A stretch of DNA of 64,000 bases from Thalassospira profundimaris (GTDB lineage: Bacteria > Pseudomonadota > Alphaproteobacteria > Rhodospirillales > Thalassospiraceae), in the NCBI RefSeq assembly GCF_003326675.1, contig NZ_JPWF01000014.1, forward strand, positions 1-64,000, in the 5' to 3' direction. Shown here piece by piece: positions 17,607-26,719 of the stretch (position 1 is the first letter of the stretch; each line of letters starts with the position of its first letter). The notes beneath the pieces were generated by a model that had not been told where the DNA came from, searched no databases, and saw nothing but the letters and a program-made list of their open reading frames with translations. The position numbers and the translations under genes are program-made.

Positions 17607-19205
17607 ATGAAACTTCGTCACGACGCGCTTTATGCCTCACGCCGTTCGCCGGTGCTGGCGCGTAACATGGTGTCCACGTCCCAGCCGCTTGCGGCACAGG
17701 CGGGCTTGCGCATGTTGCTGGCGGGCGGCAATGCCGCCGATGCGGCACTGGCTTCGGCGATTGCCCTTACCGTGGTTGAACCGACCGGCAACGGTCTTGG
17801 TTCGGATGCCTATGCCATCATCTGGGATGGCAAGGAACTGCATGGTCTGAATGCATCCGGGCGTGCGCCAGCCGCCTGGAACCCGGAACGTTTCGCCGGT
17901 TCGGACAAAATGCCACAGCGTGGCTGGGAATCCGTGACCACGCCGGGCGCGGTTTCCGCATGGCAGGAAATTTCCACCAAGTTCGGCAAACTGCCATTCG
18001 AGAAGCTGTTTGAACCGGCCATCGAATATGCAACGCGCGGATTTGCTGTTTCGCCGATCATCGCGACCCTTTGGGAAAAGGGCGGTGATCTGTTGTGCAA
18101 GCAACCGGGCTTTGCCGAGGCATTCTTGCCCGGCGGAAAGGCACCCAAGGCGGGCGAGCTGTTTGTGAACAAGGCTGCTGCCGAAAGCCTGATCGACATT
18201 GCCGAGACCAAGGGTGAAAGCTTCTATCGTGGTAAGCTTGCATCCAAAATTGCGGCCTTTGCCCGCGAAAACGGTGCGGTCCTATCCGAAGAGGACCTTG
18301 GCAATCACAAGGCCGATTGGGTCGGTACGATTTCACAGGCCTTTGGCAAGGTGAAGCTGCATGAAATTCCGCCAAACGGGCAGGGGATTTCGGCGCTGAT
18401 CGCGCTTGGCATTTTGCGCCATACCAATATCACCGATTATGAGCCGGACTCAGCCGAGGCCCTTCATCTTGAAATCGAAGCGATGAAACTGGCCTTTGCC
18501 GATATGCGGGCCTATGTCGCCGATCTGGATTACATGACCGATGTTACGGTCGAACATCTGTTGTCCGACGACTATCTGAAATCCCGTGCGGCACTGATTG
18601 ATGCCAACAAGGCACAGGATTTCAAGGCAGGTGCGCCCAAACATGGCGGGACGGTTTATGTGACCGCGGCCGATGAAAGCGGCATGATGGTGTCCTTCAT
18701 CCAGTCGAACTATATGGGCTTTGGGTCTGGTGTTGTTGTGCCGGGGACCTCGATCAGTCTGCAAAACCGTGGTCACGGTTTCAGTCTTAAAGAAGGGCAT
18801 CCGAACCTTGTCAAAGGTGGCAAACGTCCATTCCAGACCATCATTCCGGCCTTTTTGATGAGCGATACCGGCAACCCGATCATGAGCTTTGGCGTCATGG
18901 GCGGCCCAATGCAGGCACAGGGGCATTTGCAAATGACCCTGCGGACCCAGCTTTGGGGCCAGGACCCGCAAACCGCGGTTGATGCGCCGCGCTGGCAGGC
19001 CCTTTCCGGGCTTGAGGTTGCCGTGGAATCCTCGGTCGGGAGCGATGTGATTGACGCGCTGAAAGCCAAGGGCCATGCCATCAAGGTTGAAGCACCGGAC
19101 AGCACCAATTTCGGTTTCGGTGGTGCGCAGCTTATTGCCAAAACGGATGCCGGATATGTTGCCGGGTCCGATCCGCGCAAAGATGGTTGTGCCGTCGGCT
19201 ACTGA
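17607..19205 (+). CDS. ggt: Gamma-glutamyltransferase family protein without signal peptide
   Basis: A 532-residue Ntn-hydrolase of the gamma-glutamyltranspeptidase superfamily. The large-subunit part contains GGNAADAALASAIAL and NGLGSDAYAIIWDG. The expected autocleavage threonine is in KHGGTVYVTAADE at about residue 350, and the glycine-rich loop follows later as VMGGPMQAQG. There is no signal peptide, so the protein is predicted to be cytosolic, like YwrD-type homologues and unlike the periplasmic E. coli enzyme. It is the last gene of the TctCBA operon, so it likely hydrolyses or transfers the acyl group of the imported compound. Family members also act as cephalosporin acylases or oxamate amidohydrolases, and those remain possible. 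Confidence 0.85.
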   Translation: MKLRHDALYASRRSPVLARNMVSTSQPLAAQAGLRMLLAGGNAADAALASAIALTVVEPTGNGLGSDAYAIIWDGKELHGLNASGRAPAAWNPERFAGSDKMPQRGWESVTTPGAVSAWQEISTKFGKLPFEKLFEPAIEYATRGFAVSPIIATLWEKGGDLLCKQPGFAEAFLPGGKAPKAGELFVNKAAAESLIDIAETKGESFYRGKLASKIAAFARENGAVLSEEDLGNHKADWVGTISQAFGKVKLHEIPPNGQGISALIALGILRHTNITDYEPDSAEALHLEIEAMKLAFADMRAYVADLDYMTDVTVEHLLSDDYLKSRAALIDANKAQDFKAGAPKHGGTVYVTAADESGMMVSFIQSNYMGFGSGVVVPGTSISLQNRGHGFSLKEGHPNLVKGGKRPFQTIIPAFLMSDTGNPIMSFGVMGGPMQAQGHLQMTLRTQLWGQDPQTAVDAPRWQALSGLEVAVESSVGSDVIDALKAKGHAIKVEAPDSTNFGFGGAQLIAKTDAGYVAGSDPRKDGCAVGY

Positions 19206-19252
19206 TTACAGAACAGATTTTCGGATCGGCATTCGCAGTCATCTGAAAACAG

Positions 19253-19281
19253 GGTCGGCCCAGAAATGGGCCGGCCTTTTT
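19253..19281 (+). terminator. Terminator after ggt
   Basis: A ten-base GC-rich stem (about 19253-19262 with 19267-19276), GAAA loop and T5 tail, 48 bases after the ggt stop. The remaining part of the gap (19283-19553) before opgG shows no gene and no clear promoter. Confidence 0.9.
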
Positions 19282-19553
19282 CTTTGCGGCCCTGTTACGG
19301 AGTCAGGCCAAAGGATGCCTTTGGATTTCCGGCAAGTGTCAAGATGGAAATCACCGCATTTCAGGGGGATAGCCCATGCAAAAATGGCGCTTCGTCATGC
19401 GCATGACCGGGTATAGAGCATGTTATCAAGGCACATGGCGTGATCGGGTTTTGCGGATTCTTTCCCTGATGGCGACACATTCCTGCCCTGTTTTTTGTGC
19501 ACAAGCACAATCAACAATCCGAAAAAATCCAATGGTTGGTAGCGTATACAGGT

Positions 19554-21323
19554 ATGACGCAACATAATTCCCGGCATTCAGCAATGTCCGTAAAGCATGT
19601 TCTTCTGGTCGCAATCGCGACCGGAACCATTCTTTTTGGTGCGCCGATCGCAACGATGGCACAGACCAGCGATCCTGCGGCAGTAAAATCCGACGCAACT
19701 GAAACTGCGACCGATCCGGCAGCCCAAGCACCATCTGAACCGGCAACACCGGCCGTAACGTCCGAGACAACAACACCCCAAACCCAAGAGGATGTTGATG
19801 CAGGCGACGTGGCACCTGTTAGCTCAGACGAAGAAAAATCAGCAGACGCAGCCAAAACGGCTGTGAGTGCGCCTGTGATGTTTGATCCGGCGATGGTGAT
19901 TGATCGGGCGCGCAATCTGGCACAGGCCCCGTTTGAAAATCCGCATCGTGAACTGCCGGAAGCATTGGCAAATCTTGGCACGGATGAATACGAACAGATC
20001 CGGTTCAAATCCCAGCGTGCCTTCTTTAACCCGGATAATTCCGACTTTTCGCTCGAACTGTTTCATCCGGGCAACATGTATGACGTTCCGGTCGCGATCA
20101 ATCTGGTCCGCGACGGCGAAATACAGGTTATTCCGTTTTCCGCCGGTCTGTTTGATTTTGGCAAGACCGGCCTGTCGGCCAATGATTTCTCGACACAGGG
20201 CTATGCCGGTTTCCGGTTGCGCTATCCGCTGTCGAATGTCGGCAGCAGTGACGAGCTGACCCGTTTCCTTGGCGCATCCTATTTCCGTCTTCAGGGCGAA
20301 GGACAATCCATCGGTCAGATGGCCCGCGGTGTGGCGATTGATCTTGCCGGACCGACGGGTGAAGAAATTCCGGTCTTCAAGGAATTCTGGATTGTCGAGC
20401 CGCAAAAGGGCGATCAGACGATCACGGTTTATGGTTTGCTTGATAGCGAACGTGTGACCGGTGCCTTCCAGTTTGAAATCATGCCGGGCAACCGCAGTCA
20501 GGCCGATGTCAAAGCCAATCTGTTTTTCCGCGACGGTGTGGAAAAGATCGGCATTGCGCCGCTTAATGGCATGTTCCTGTTTGGTGAACAGCGTCGCCGT
20601 TCCTTTGACGATTATCGCGGCGAAGTGCATTCAAGTGACGGGCTTCTGATCAATAACGGGCGCGGCGAATGGCTGTGGCGTCCGCTTGATAACCCGGTTC
20701 ATCTTCAAATGAGCTCTTTCCTTGATGAAAACCCGATTGGTTTCGGTCTTTTGCAGCGGGATCGCGATTTCGATCATTATCAGGATCTGGATCGCCGGTT
20801 TGACCGTCAGCCGGGCTATTGGGTCAAGCCCAAGGGCAACTGGGGCAAGGGCCATGTCGAGCTTGTGGAAATTCCAAGCCCGTCTGAAACCAATGACAAT
20901 ATCGTTGCCTATTGGGTGCCTGAAACCAAACCGGTTGCAGGCGGTGAAATGGAACTGGAATACAGCATTACCGCGACCCGCGATGGGGGTGGATTGCATG
21001 ATCTGGCACAGGCGACCGATACCCGTTTGATGCGGATGGCGGCACAGGGTGATGATGCGGCGCGGACCCGGTTTGTCCTGAATTTCGCAGGCGGCGATCT
21101 GGATTACTTCATTCGTGACATCAAGAACCTTCGGGCGGATGTCAGTGCGTCGGATGGCACGATCGAAAATATCCGCGTGATGGCCGATCCGGAAAATGGT
21201 GGCGTGCGTGTGTTCTTTGATCTGATCAGTGACAGTGATGCGACATCAAGCAATCTGCGGGTGTTCCTTCTGCACAAGGACAAAGTGCTTAGTGAGACCT
21301 GGACGATGCCGTGGGTCTTCTGA
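19554..21323 (+). CDS. opgG: Periplasmic glucan biosynthesis protein G
   Basis: The periplasmic OpgG/MdoG protein needed to build osmoregulated glucans, about 589 residues from the ATG at 19554. The signal peptide is near MSVKHVLLVAIATGTILFGA with cleavage after TMAQ. Then comes an unusual Ala/Thr/Pro/Glu-rich linker of about 80 residues, longer than in typical OpgG of about 510-530 residues. The conserved core begins at FDPAMVIDRARNLAQAPF and continues with YEQIRFK, ELFHPGNMYDVPV and a C-terminal Ig-like domain. No start has a strong ribosome-binding site; ATG at 19584 and GTG at 19497 are alternatives. It is followed by opgH 51 bases downstream. Confidence 0.93.
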   Translation: MTQHNSRHSAMSVKHVLLVAIATGTILFGAPIATMAQTSDPAAVKSDATETATDPAAQAPSEPATPAVTSETTTPQTQEDVDAGDVAPVSSDEEKSADAAKTAVSAPVMFDPAMVIDRARNLAQAPFENPHRELPEALANLGTDEYEQIRFKSQRAFFNPDNSDFSLELFHPGNMYDVPVAINLVRDGEIQVIPFSAGLFDFGKTGLSANDFSTQGYAGFRLRYPLSNVGSSDELTRFLGASYFRLQGEGQSIGQMARGVAIDLAGPTGEEIPVFKEFWIVEPQKGDQTITVYGLLDSERVTGAFQFEIMPGNRSQADVKANLFFRDGVEKIGIAPLNGMFLFGEQRRRSFDDYRGEVHSSDGLLINNGRGEWLWRPLDNPVHLQMSSFLDENPIGFGLLQRDRDFDHYQDLDRRFDRQPGYWVKPKGNWGKGHVELVEIPSPSETNDNIVAYWVPETKPVAGGEMELEYSITATRDGGGLHDLAQATDTRLMRMAAQGDDAARTRFVLNFAGGDLDYFIRDIKNLRADVSASDGTIENIRVMADPENGGVRVFFDLISDSDATSSNLRVFLLHKDKVLSETWTMPWVF

Positions 21324-21374
21324 CCCCGGCCTTTATCCACGACTTCGACTTTTCTATTCGCGACATTCAGGTAA

Positions 21375-23459
21375 ATGCAGATGAGTCAGATTTCTGACCA
21401 TACCAACCAATACAATGACGAAACCCTGTATGACCCGACCGTCCGGTTACGCGGACCGGGTGTCGGACAGCGTCGTTTGTTTTTGTTCGGGGCGTCGATT
21501 GCGGCGACGGCATATGCTGCCTGGTTGATGACAGATGTGCTGGGTGCGGATCAACTCACCATCATGGAAATGGTGGTGGTGGCGTTCTTTACCATCAACT
21601 TTGCCTGGATTTCATTGTCGTTCTTTACCGGCATCGTCGGATTGATCCTGCGCGGGCTTAAACTTGACGCGATCACGTTAAAGCGCCTGAAGCCGATTGT
21701 GCGCAAAGGGGCGCTTCGGTCCAAAAACGTTGTGGTTATTCCGGTCTATAACGAAGACCCCAACCGTGTTTTTGCTGGTCTTCGGGCCAGCTATGAAAGC
21801 CTTGCCCAAACCGGCGAGCTTGATGCGTTTGATTTCTTTGTGCTTTCTGATACCCGCGATCCCGATATCTGGATTGCCGAGGAAATGGCATGGGCCAAGG
21901 CCTGCACGGATTTGAATGCACGCGGGAAAATCTTCTTCCGCCGTCGTCCGGAAAATACCGAGCGCAAATCGGGTAACCTGAAAGAATTCTGCGAAACCTA
22001 TGCCGCCAATTACGATCACATGATCGTCTTTGATGCCGATAGTGTGATGTCGGGCGAGGCCATGGTGAATATGGCCTATCTGATGGAAAATAACCCGGAT
22101 GCGGGCATCATTCAAAGTCCGCCGCAGCCAACCGGCCGCCAGACCCTGTTTGCGCGTATTTTGCAGTTTATCTCGCGCGTGCATGGTCCGACCATGTCGG
22201 CCGGTTTGTCATTCTGGTGCATGGGCAGTTCGAACTATTGGGGTCACAACGCGATCATTCGCACCAAGGCCTTTATTGAATGTTGCGGACTTCCGGTCCT
22301 GTCGGGCAAACCGCCGATGGGTGGCCATATCCTGAGCCACGATTTCGTCGAGGCCGCCTTTATGCGCAAGGCAGGTTGGCGTTGCTGGCTGATCCCGCAG
22401 CTTGAAGGCAGCTGGGAAGAATTGCCGCCGAACCTGATTGATTTTGCCATCCGTGACCGTCGCTGGTGTCAGGGCAATATGCAGCATGCACGCCTGATGG
22501 TCGCACCGGGTTTCAAGCCGCTAAGCCGTCTGCATTTCTTTATGGGCGTGATGAGCTTTGTGTCATCGCCGCTTTGGTTGCTTTTGCTGCTGAGTTCGAC
22601 GATTGCGACCCTGCAGAATACCCAGCTGACCTATAGCTTCTTCCCCGGACACTTCACCATGTTTCCGCAATGGCCGGTTGACCGGTCGTTCGAGATGCTG
22701 GTGTTGCTGATCTTTACCATCGGGATGCTGGTTCTGCCGAAAATCATCTCGATCCTGATGGTCTGTCTGGGCCGTGACCGCAAGAAGTATGGCGGGGTCA
22801 TGGTCCTCTTCAGCGGGTTGCTTGAAACACTTTATTCCGCCCTGCAGGCCCCGATCATGATGATGCTGCATTCGCAGTTCGTGTTTTCGGTTCTGACCGG
22901 TAATCAGGTCGGCTGGGATGCACAGGAACGTGATGACGCGGGTGTTCCGTTCAAGGCGGCGCTTAAAACCCACCGGACGATTATTGTGATTGGTCTGATC
23001 TGGGGCGCGATTGCGGTGTTTGTTGATACGGCATTCTTCTGGTGGCTGTCGCCGATTCTGGCCGGTTTGGTTCTGTCGCCCTGGCTGACCCATTATTCAA
23101 GCAGTCTGACCATTGGCAAGGCTGCGCGCCGGATGAAGCTTTTCCTGACACCCGAGGAATATGACAGCCCGGAAGAATTGCGTGCATTGACGCGCATTAA
23201 TGCCGAGCTTGCCGACGGGGACGTCAAGGACGGGCTGATGCGTTTGATCGAAGACCCCTTTGCCAATGCCCTGCATTCGGCATTGCTTCCGGTTCGTAAG
23301 CCCGATGCACGCACGACAATCGAGATCGGTATCATCTATGAAAAACTGGCCCGGCTGGGGATCGAAAGCCTGACCAAGGATGAAAAGATCCTGATCCTGT
23401 CATGGCCGGTCAAACCGCTTGATCAGATCATGGCGGGGCGCGATGTCAGCGGGCCGTAA
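21375..23459 (+). CDS. opgH: Glucans biosynthesis glucosyltransferase H
   Basis: A 694-residue inner-membrane GT2 glycosyltransferase that polymerises beta-1,2-glucose from UDP-glucose and passes it to OpgG. Two N-terminal membrane segments (about 30-100) precede the catalytic domain, which has VIPVYNEDP, the DxD-type FDADSV, and the Q-R-x-R-W-like motif RDRRWCQGN. C-terminal membrane segments follow. It is shorter than the E. coli protein (about 850 residues) but within the alphaproteobacterial range. It forms an operon with opgG. Glucans of this kind help with osmotic adaptation and host or surface interactions. Confidence 0.94.
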   Translation: MQMSQISDHTNQYNDETLYDPTVRLRGPGVGQRRLFLFGASIAATAYAAWLMTDVLGADQLTIMEMVVVAFFTINFAWISLSFFTGIVGLILRGLKLDAITLKRLKPIVRKGALRSKNVVVIPVYNEDPNRVFAGLRASYESLAQTGELDAFDFFVLSDTRDPDIWIAEEMAWAKACTDLNARGKIFFRRRPENTERKSGNLKEFCETYAANYDHMIVFDADSVMSGEAMVNMAYLMENNPDAGIIQSPPQPTGRQTLFARILQFISRVHGPTMSAGLSFWCMGSSNYWGHNAIIRTKAFIECCGLPVLSGKPPMGGHILSHDFVEAAFMRKAGWRCWLIPQLEGSWEELPPNLIDFAIRDRRWCQGNMQHARLMVAPGFKPLSRLHFFMGVMSFVSSPLWLLLLLSSTIATLQNTQLTYSFFPGHFTMFPQWPVDRSFEMLVLLIFTIGMLVLPKIISILMVCLGRDRKKYGGVMVLFSGLLETLYSALQAPIMMMLHSQFVFSVLTGNQVGWDAQERDDAGVPFKAALKTHRTIIVIGLIWGAIAVFVDTAFFWWLSPILAGLVLSPWLTHYSSSLTIGKAARRMKLFLTPEEYDSPEELRALTRINAELADGDVKDGLMRLIEDPFANALHSALLPVRKPDARTTIEIGIIYEKLARLGIESLTKDEKILILSWPVKPLDQIMAGRDVSGP

Positions 23460-23565
23460 TTTTTGGTGATTTCGATCTAACTTGTTGTTTTAAAATAATC
23501 TTGTGCGCCACAAAAACGCCCAGATTTAAGCAAATTATCCCGCGTTTTTTCGGCGATGCTTATTC

Positions 23566-23580
23566 TTAACGAAGCGTTAA
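23566..23580. promoter_or_regulatory. CtrA-like box, TTAA-N7-TTAA
   Basis: TTAACG-AAG-CGTTAA is a perfect palindrome that also fits the CtrA consensus TTAA-N7-TTAA exactly. It lies 38 bases upstream of the small gene at 23618, at about the -35 position. CtrA is widespread in alphaproteobacteria and often controls motility-related genes in this order. Confidence 0.5.
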
Positions 23581-23617
23581 TAGCCGATGATCGTTTACCG
23601 CCCGGAGGGCCGAAGAC

Positions 23618-24097
23618 ATGACTGATATGACTGTTGCATCACAGGGTTTTTCCTATGCCGCATTTGAATCGGCGGCGATGACCCGTCTGATCGAAGATAC
23701 GGCGCGTGCCTGGCTGCGGTCATTCGGTATGTCTGATGCACAGGCCCATCAGCGCATGGTCAACGCCCTGCGTGATGCGCTTGCAGCTGACAGCATCGCG
23801 ACCCATGACCGGGCCAATATGCAGGATATTCTGGATCAAGCCGCCCATGACGCGATTGCCAGCTGGCTTGCACAGGTAACCGGGCAGCATGATTGCTATG
23901 GTTCGGCATCGTTTTCGATGTTGCGTTGTGCGTTTCTTTCGGCCAACCGTGACGGTATCTGGTCGAACTGCTTCCTTGATCAGGCTGGTGATCACCGTGA
24001 TCTTGCCATCGCATTGTCGGTACAGATGATGTTGCCGACACCGGGTCTTAAGGCCTGTGAAATGCCGCGCCAAACATTAGAACGCCGGGCATCGTAA
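23618..24097 (+). CDS. Hypothetical protein, 159 aa
   Basis: I do not recognise this protein. It is 159 residues, mostly helical, with no signal peptide or membrane segment. Three or four cysteines lie in the second half (HDCYGSASFSMLRCAF, NCFL, KACEM). The start ATG follows GGAGGG at good spacing, codon use is like its neighbours, and a terminator follows, so it is a real gene. It stands alone behind a CtrA-like box, downstream of opgGH but on its own transcript. It may belong to the CtrA-controlled set; nothing more can be said about function. Confidence 0.75.
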   Translation: MTDMTVASQGFSYAAFESAAMTRLIEDTARAWLRSFGMSDAQAHQRMVNALRDALAADSIATHDRANMQDILDQAAHDAIASWLAQVTGQHDCYGSASFSMLRCAFLSANRDGIWSNCFLDQAGDHRDLAIALSVQMMLPTPGLKACEMPRQTLERRAS

Positions 24098-24166
24098 CCC
24101 GGTTAATCCTTCGCCCGCGCTTTTTCATCTTATCCCTCAACGTTAATGCGTCTTTGCGAAGGTAGG

Positions 24167-24193
24167 CACCGCCAGAAATTTGGCGGTGTCTTT
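24167..24193 (+). terminator. Terminator after the 159-aa gene
   Basis: CACCGCCA and TGGCGGTG form an eight-base stem with a GAAATT loop, followed by TCTTT. Confidence 0.8.
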
Positions 24194-24216
24194 ATGTGTG
24201 TGGCTTCGACTTTGCC

Positions 24217-24245
24217 AAAAAAGAACCCGCCACAAAGGGCGGGTT
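24217..24245 (-). terminator. Terminator of the beta-oxidation operon
   Basis: AACCCGCC and GGCGGGTT form an eight-base stem; on the minus strand it is followed by T6 (A-run 24217-24222). It lies about 105 bases beyond the SDR gene stop, and nothing else is seen in that stretch. Confidence 0.85.
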
Positions 24246-24350
24246 GAGTTCAGCGGGCGAGAGAGCCCGATTTGCCGTGTGGGTCATCCACGTGCGATAA
24301 ATCAGGCTCCTACCAGACGCCGGGGCACACACTTCCCCGACGCCAAATCG

Positions 24351-25244
24351 TCAGGCTGCTGTGTGAAAGCGGCCCAGTTTCTCCAGAAGTCCTGCAACCT
24401 GCGGGTCGTTCTTTCCATTGCGATCAAGTTCAAGGAAGAAGTCCGGATAGGGCGCCTTGCCCGGTGTCAGGTTGTAGGGTTCGAAATCTGTAACGCCGAT
24501 GGCTTCAAGGACTGACTCGTCGGTAAAGAAGCCGCCGGTAACCTCGCGCGCGGGCGCGGTCAGAATGGCATGCGCGGCATCGGCAATAATTTGCGGGGTA
24601 CGTGCACGACCCTGTTCCAGACCGGGGATCATGTTAAGGGCTGCGGTTTCAATTACCGTGACTGGCCAAAGCGAGTTTACAGCAACCCCGTCATCGGCAA
24701 ATTCGGCCGCAAGACCAAGGGTTACGAGACTCATGCCGTATTTCGAAATGGTATAGGCCGTGTGATTGGCAAACCATTGCGCAGACAGGTTGGGCGGTGG
24801 CGACATGGTCAGGATATGCGGGTTATCCGATTTCAAAAGATGCGGCAAACAGGCCTGCGCACAGACAAAAGTCGCGCGTGTATTGACCTGATGCATCAGA
24901 TCAAACCGCTTCATCGGTGTTTGCAAAGTTGGTGTCAGATTGATCGCACTGGCATTGTTGATCAGGATATCAATGCCGCCAAATGTCTCGACCGTTTTGG
25001 CGACGGCCTCGGCAATCTGGTCTTCTTCGCGGATATCGGTCTTAAGGGCGAGTGCCTTGCCACCGGCTTCCTCGATCTCGGCCGCCGCGGAATGGATCGT
25101 GCCGGGAAGCTTGGGATGGGGTTCATCGGTCTTGGCGATGATGGCGACATTGGCGCCATCGCGTGCGGCGCGAAGGGCAATTTCCTTGCCGATGCCGCGC
25201 GATGCGCCGGTGATGAAAAGTGTCTTGCCTTTAAGAGTGGCCAT
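24351..25244 (-). CDS. Short-chain dehydrogenase/reductase, HSDL2-like
   Basis: A 297-residue classical SDR. The cofactor motif is TGASRGIGKEIA (about 11-22), the structural motif is NNAS, and the catalytic serine and YTISK pair are around 145-160 (MSPPPN, then YTISKYGMSLV). The extended PPPN loop and the C-terminal region are those of hydroxysteroid-dehydrogenase-like protein 2 homologues. The substrate is probably a fatty or hydroxyacyl compound, as it is the last gene of the beta-oxidation operon, 23 bases after the enoyl-CoA hydratase gene. The ATG has GGGAAG upstream. Confidence 0.85.
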   Translation of the reverse strand: MATLKGKTLFITGASRGIGKEIALRAARDGANVAIIAKTDEPHPKLPGTIHSAAAEIEEAGGKALALKTDIREEDQIAEAVAKTVETFGGIDILINNASAINLTPTLQTPMKRFDLMHQVNTRATFVCAQACLPHLLKSDNPHILTMSPPPNLSAQWFANHTAYTISKYGMSLVTLGLAAEFADDGVAVNSLWPVTVIETAALNMIPGLEQGRARTPQIIADAAHAILTAPAREVTGGFFTDESVLEAIGVTDFEPYNLTPGKAPYPDFFLELDRNGKNDPQVAGLLEKLGRFHTAA

Positions 25245-25267
25245 AACGGTTCTTCCCTGAATTCTTT

Positions 25268-26074
25268 TTATGATTTGCCAAAGCGGGGGCTGCGTTTTTC
25301 GACAAAGGCCGTCACACCTTCGCGGAAATCGTCACTGACTGAACATTCGGCAAATGATTGTGCTTCGGCGGCAAGTTGCTGGTTCAGATCGGCCTCGGGT
25401 GCGGCGTTCAGCAATGCCTTGGTCCGGGCAATTGCGCCGCGCGGGCCGGATGCCAGGCGGGTTGCGTATTTTGCGGTGGCCGATGCCAGTTGATCGGCGG
25501 GCACGACCTTGTTGATCAGGCCGCAATCATGGGCCTCGTCGGCACCAAAACGGTCCCCGAACAGGGCAATTTCCTTGGCCTTTTTCATGCCGACCAACCG
25601 GGTTAGCGAATGGGTCGATCCGCCGTCGGGGGACGTTCCGATATGAATATAGGCCAGGGTGAAAACGGTTTCTTCGGCGGCAATGGCAAGGTCACAGGCA
25701 TTCATCAGGCTGACGCCAAATCCGGCAACCGCACCTTCAAGCTTGGCAATGACCGGGCAGGGAAGGGCGGTCAGTCGCGTGATGATGTCATGTACGCGGT
25801 TGATCATGGTTTCAATCACCGGCCGGGCTTCGTCGGCGGGGGATTGCGTCATCTGATAAAAGAACTTCACATCGCCACCGGCCATGAAAGTGCCACCCGA
25901 TCCTTCGATGATCACGGCACCGATATTGGCAATGTCGGCTTCGATCTTATCCAAGGCATCAGACATCCCGGCGATCATGGATTTATCAAGCGCATTCATC
26001 CGGTCTGGCCGGTTCAGCGTGATTGTCGCGATCTCGTCAGTGATATGCAGCAATACGGCGTCTTGTGACGTCAT
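25268..26074 (-). CDS. Enoyl-CoA hydratase/isomerase family protein
   Basis: A crotonase-fold protein of about 268 residues that hydrates or isomerises enoyl-CoA. Motifs seen are LNRPDRMNALD, the oxyanion-hole GTFMAGGDVKFF, and VIAKLEGAVAGFGVSLMNACDLAIA. The ATG at 26074 has GGAGGA upstream and was chosen over an in-frame extension to 26164. It sits between the thioesterase and SDR genes in the MerR-headed operon. The second catalytic carboxylate region reads HIGTSPDGGSTHSL, so activity may be isomerase- or hydratase-like. Confidence 0.88.
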   Translation of the reverse strand: MTSQDAVLLHITDEIATITLNRPDRMNALDKSMIAGMSDALDKIEADIANIGAVIIEGSGGTFMAGGDVKFFYQMTQSPADEARPVIETMINRVHDIITRLTALPCPVIAKLEGAVAGFGVSLMNACDLAIAAEETVFTLAYIHIGTSPDGGSTHSLTRLVGMKKAKEIALFGDRFGADEAHDCGLINKVVPADQLASATAKYATRLASGPRGAIARTKALLNAAPEADLNQQLAAEAQSFAECSVSDDFREGVTAFVEKRSPRFGKS

Positions 26075-26118
26075 GTGAGTTCCTCCCGCGGGGTTTTCCG
26101 CTTTATTGGTCGCGTGCG

Positions 26119-26664
26119 TCAGATCGCAAGTCGGGCCTCGATCGCACTTTCCATATCCGGCCATCCCGAAAGCCAGTCCGGCATGGAGGGCGAATTTTGA
26201 TCAGCCCCCACGCGGCGACAGACTTCCTCTGGCGGGATAATGCCGTCGGGGCCGACAAAGACGGCCTTTACGATGCCAAGTGCCAATGTCTTGTCTTTAA
26301 GTGTCTTGTCCCTGGCGACAAATCGTTGTTCCAGATAGAAACCCTTTTCGTCCCAATAAAGTGCCTGGGTTTCGAGCGAGAATTTCTGAAACGGCTTGAT
26401 CGCGCGTTTGAACCGCATGGTGGTGCCCGAAACGACCGGTTGCCATTTGTGTTTGAACACCTGTTTGGCGATGCCGTTTCGAACAATCAGTTCGGTCCGT
26501 CCCAAATCCATCAAGGCGAAATAGCGCGAATTGGTCATATGGACATTGATATCAAGATCCAGTGGCCAGGCGCGAAAATGCAGGGTTGATGGATCAAGCG
26601 GATAAAGGCGGGGCCGCAACAATGACAGGATCACCACGCGGATCAGCCGGAAAATCAGGTTCAC
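26119..26664 (-). CDS. Acyl-CoA thioesterase, 4HBT/THEM6-like
   Basis: A 181-residue hot-dog-fold protein. The family stretch DINVHMTNSRYFALMDLGRTEL is at about 37-58, as in YbgC/4HBT and THEM6-like thioesterases, and a hydrophobic N-terminus (IFRLIRVVILSLL) may touch the membrane. It probably releases free acid from acyl-CoA or drains side products during beta-oxidation. It starts at a GTG with GGAG upstream, 56 bases after the acyl-CoA dehydrogenase stop, and precedes the enoyl-CoA hydratase. Confidence 0.8.
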   Translation of the reverse strand: MNLIFRLIRVVILSLLRPRLYPLDPSTLHFRAWPLDLDINVHMTNSRYFALMDLGRTELIVRNGIAKQVFKHKWQPVVSGTTMRFKRAIKPFQKFSLETQALYWDEKGFYLEQRFVARDKTLKDKTLALGIVKAVFVGPDGIIPPEEVCRRVGADQNSPSMPDWLSGWPDMESAIEARLAI

Positions 26665-26719
26665 GACATTGCTCCGTCTTTTGCGGCGATCTGATGATGT
26701 GTGCGGCCCGTTGCCATGA

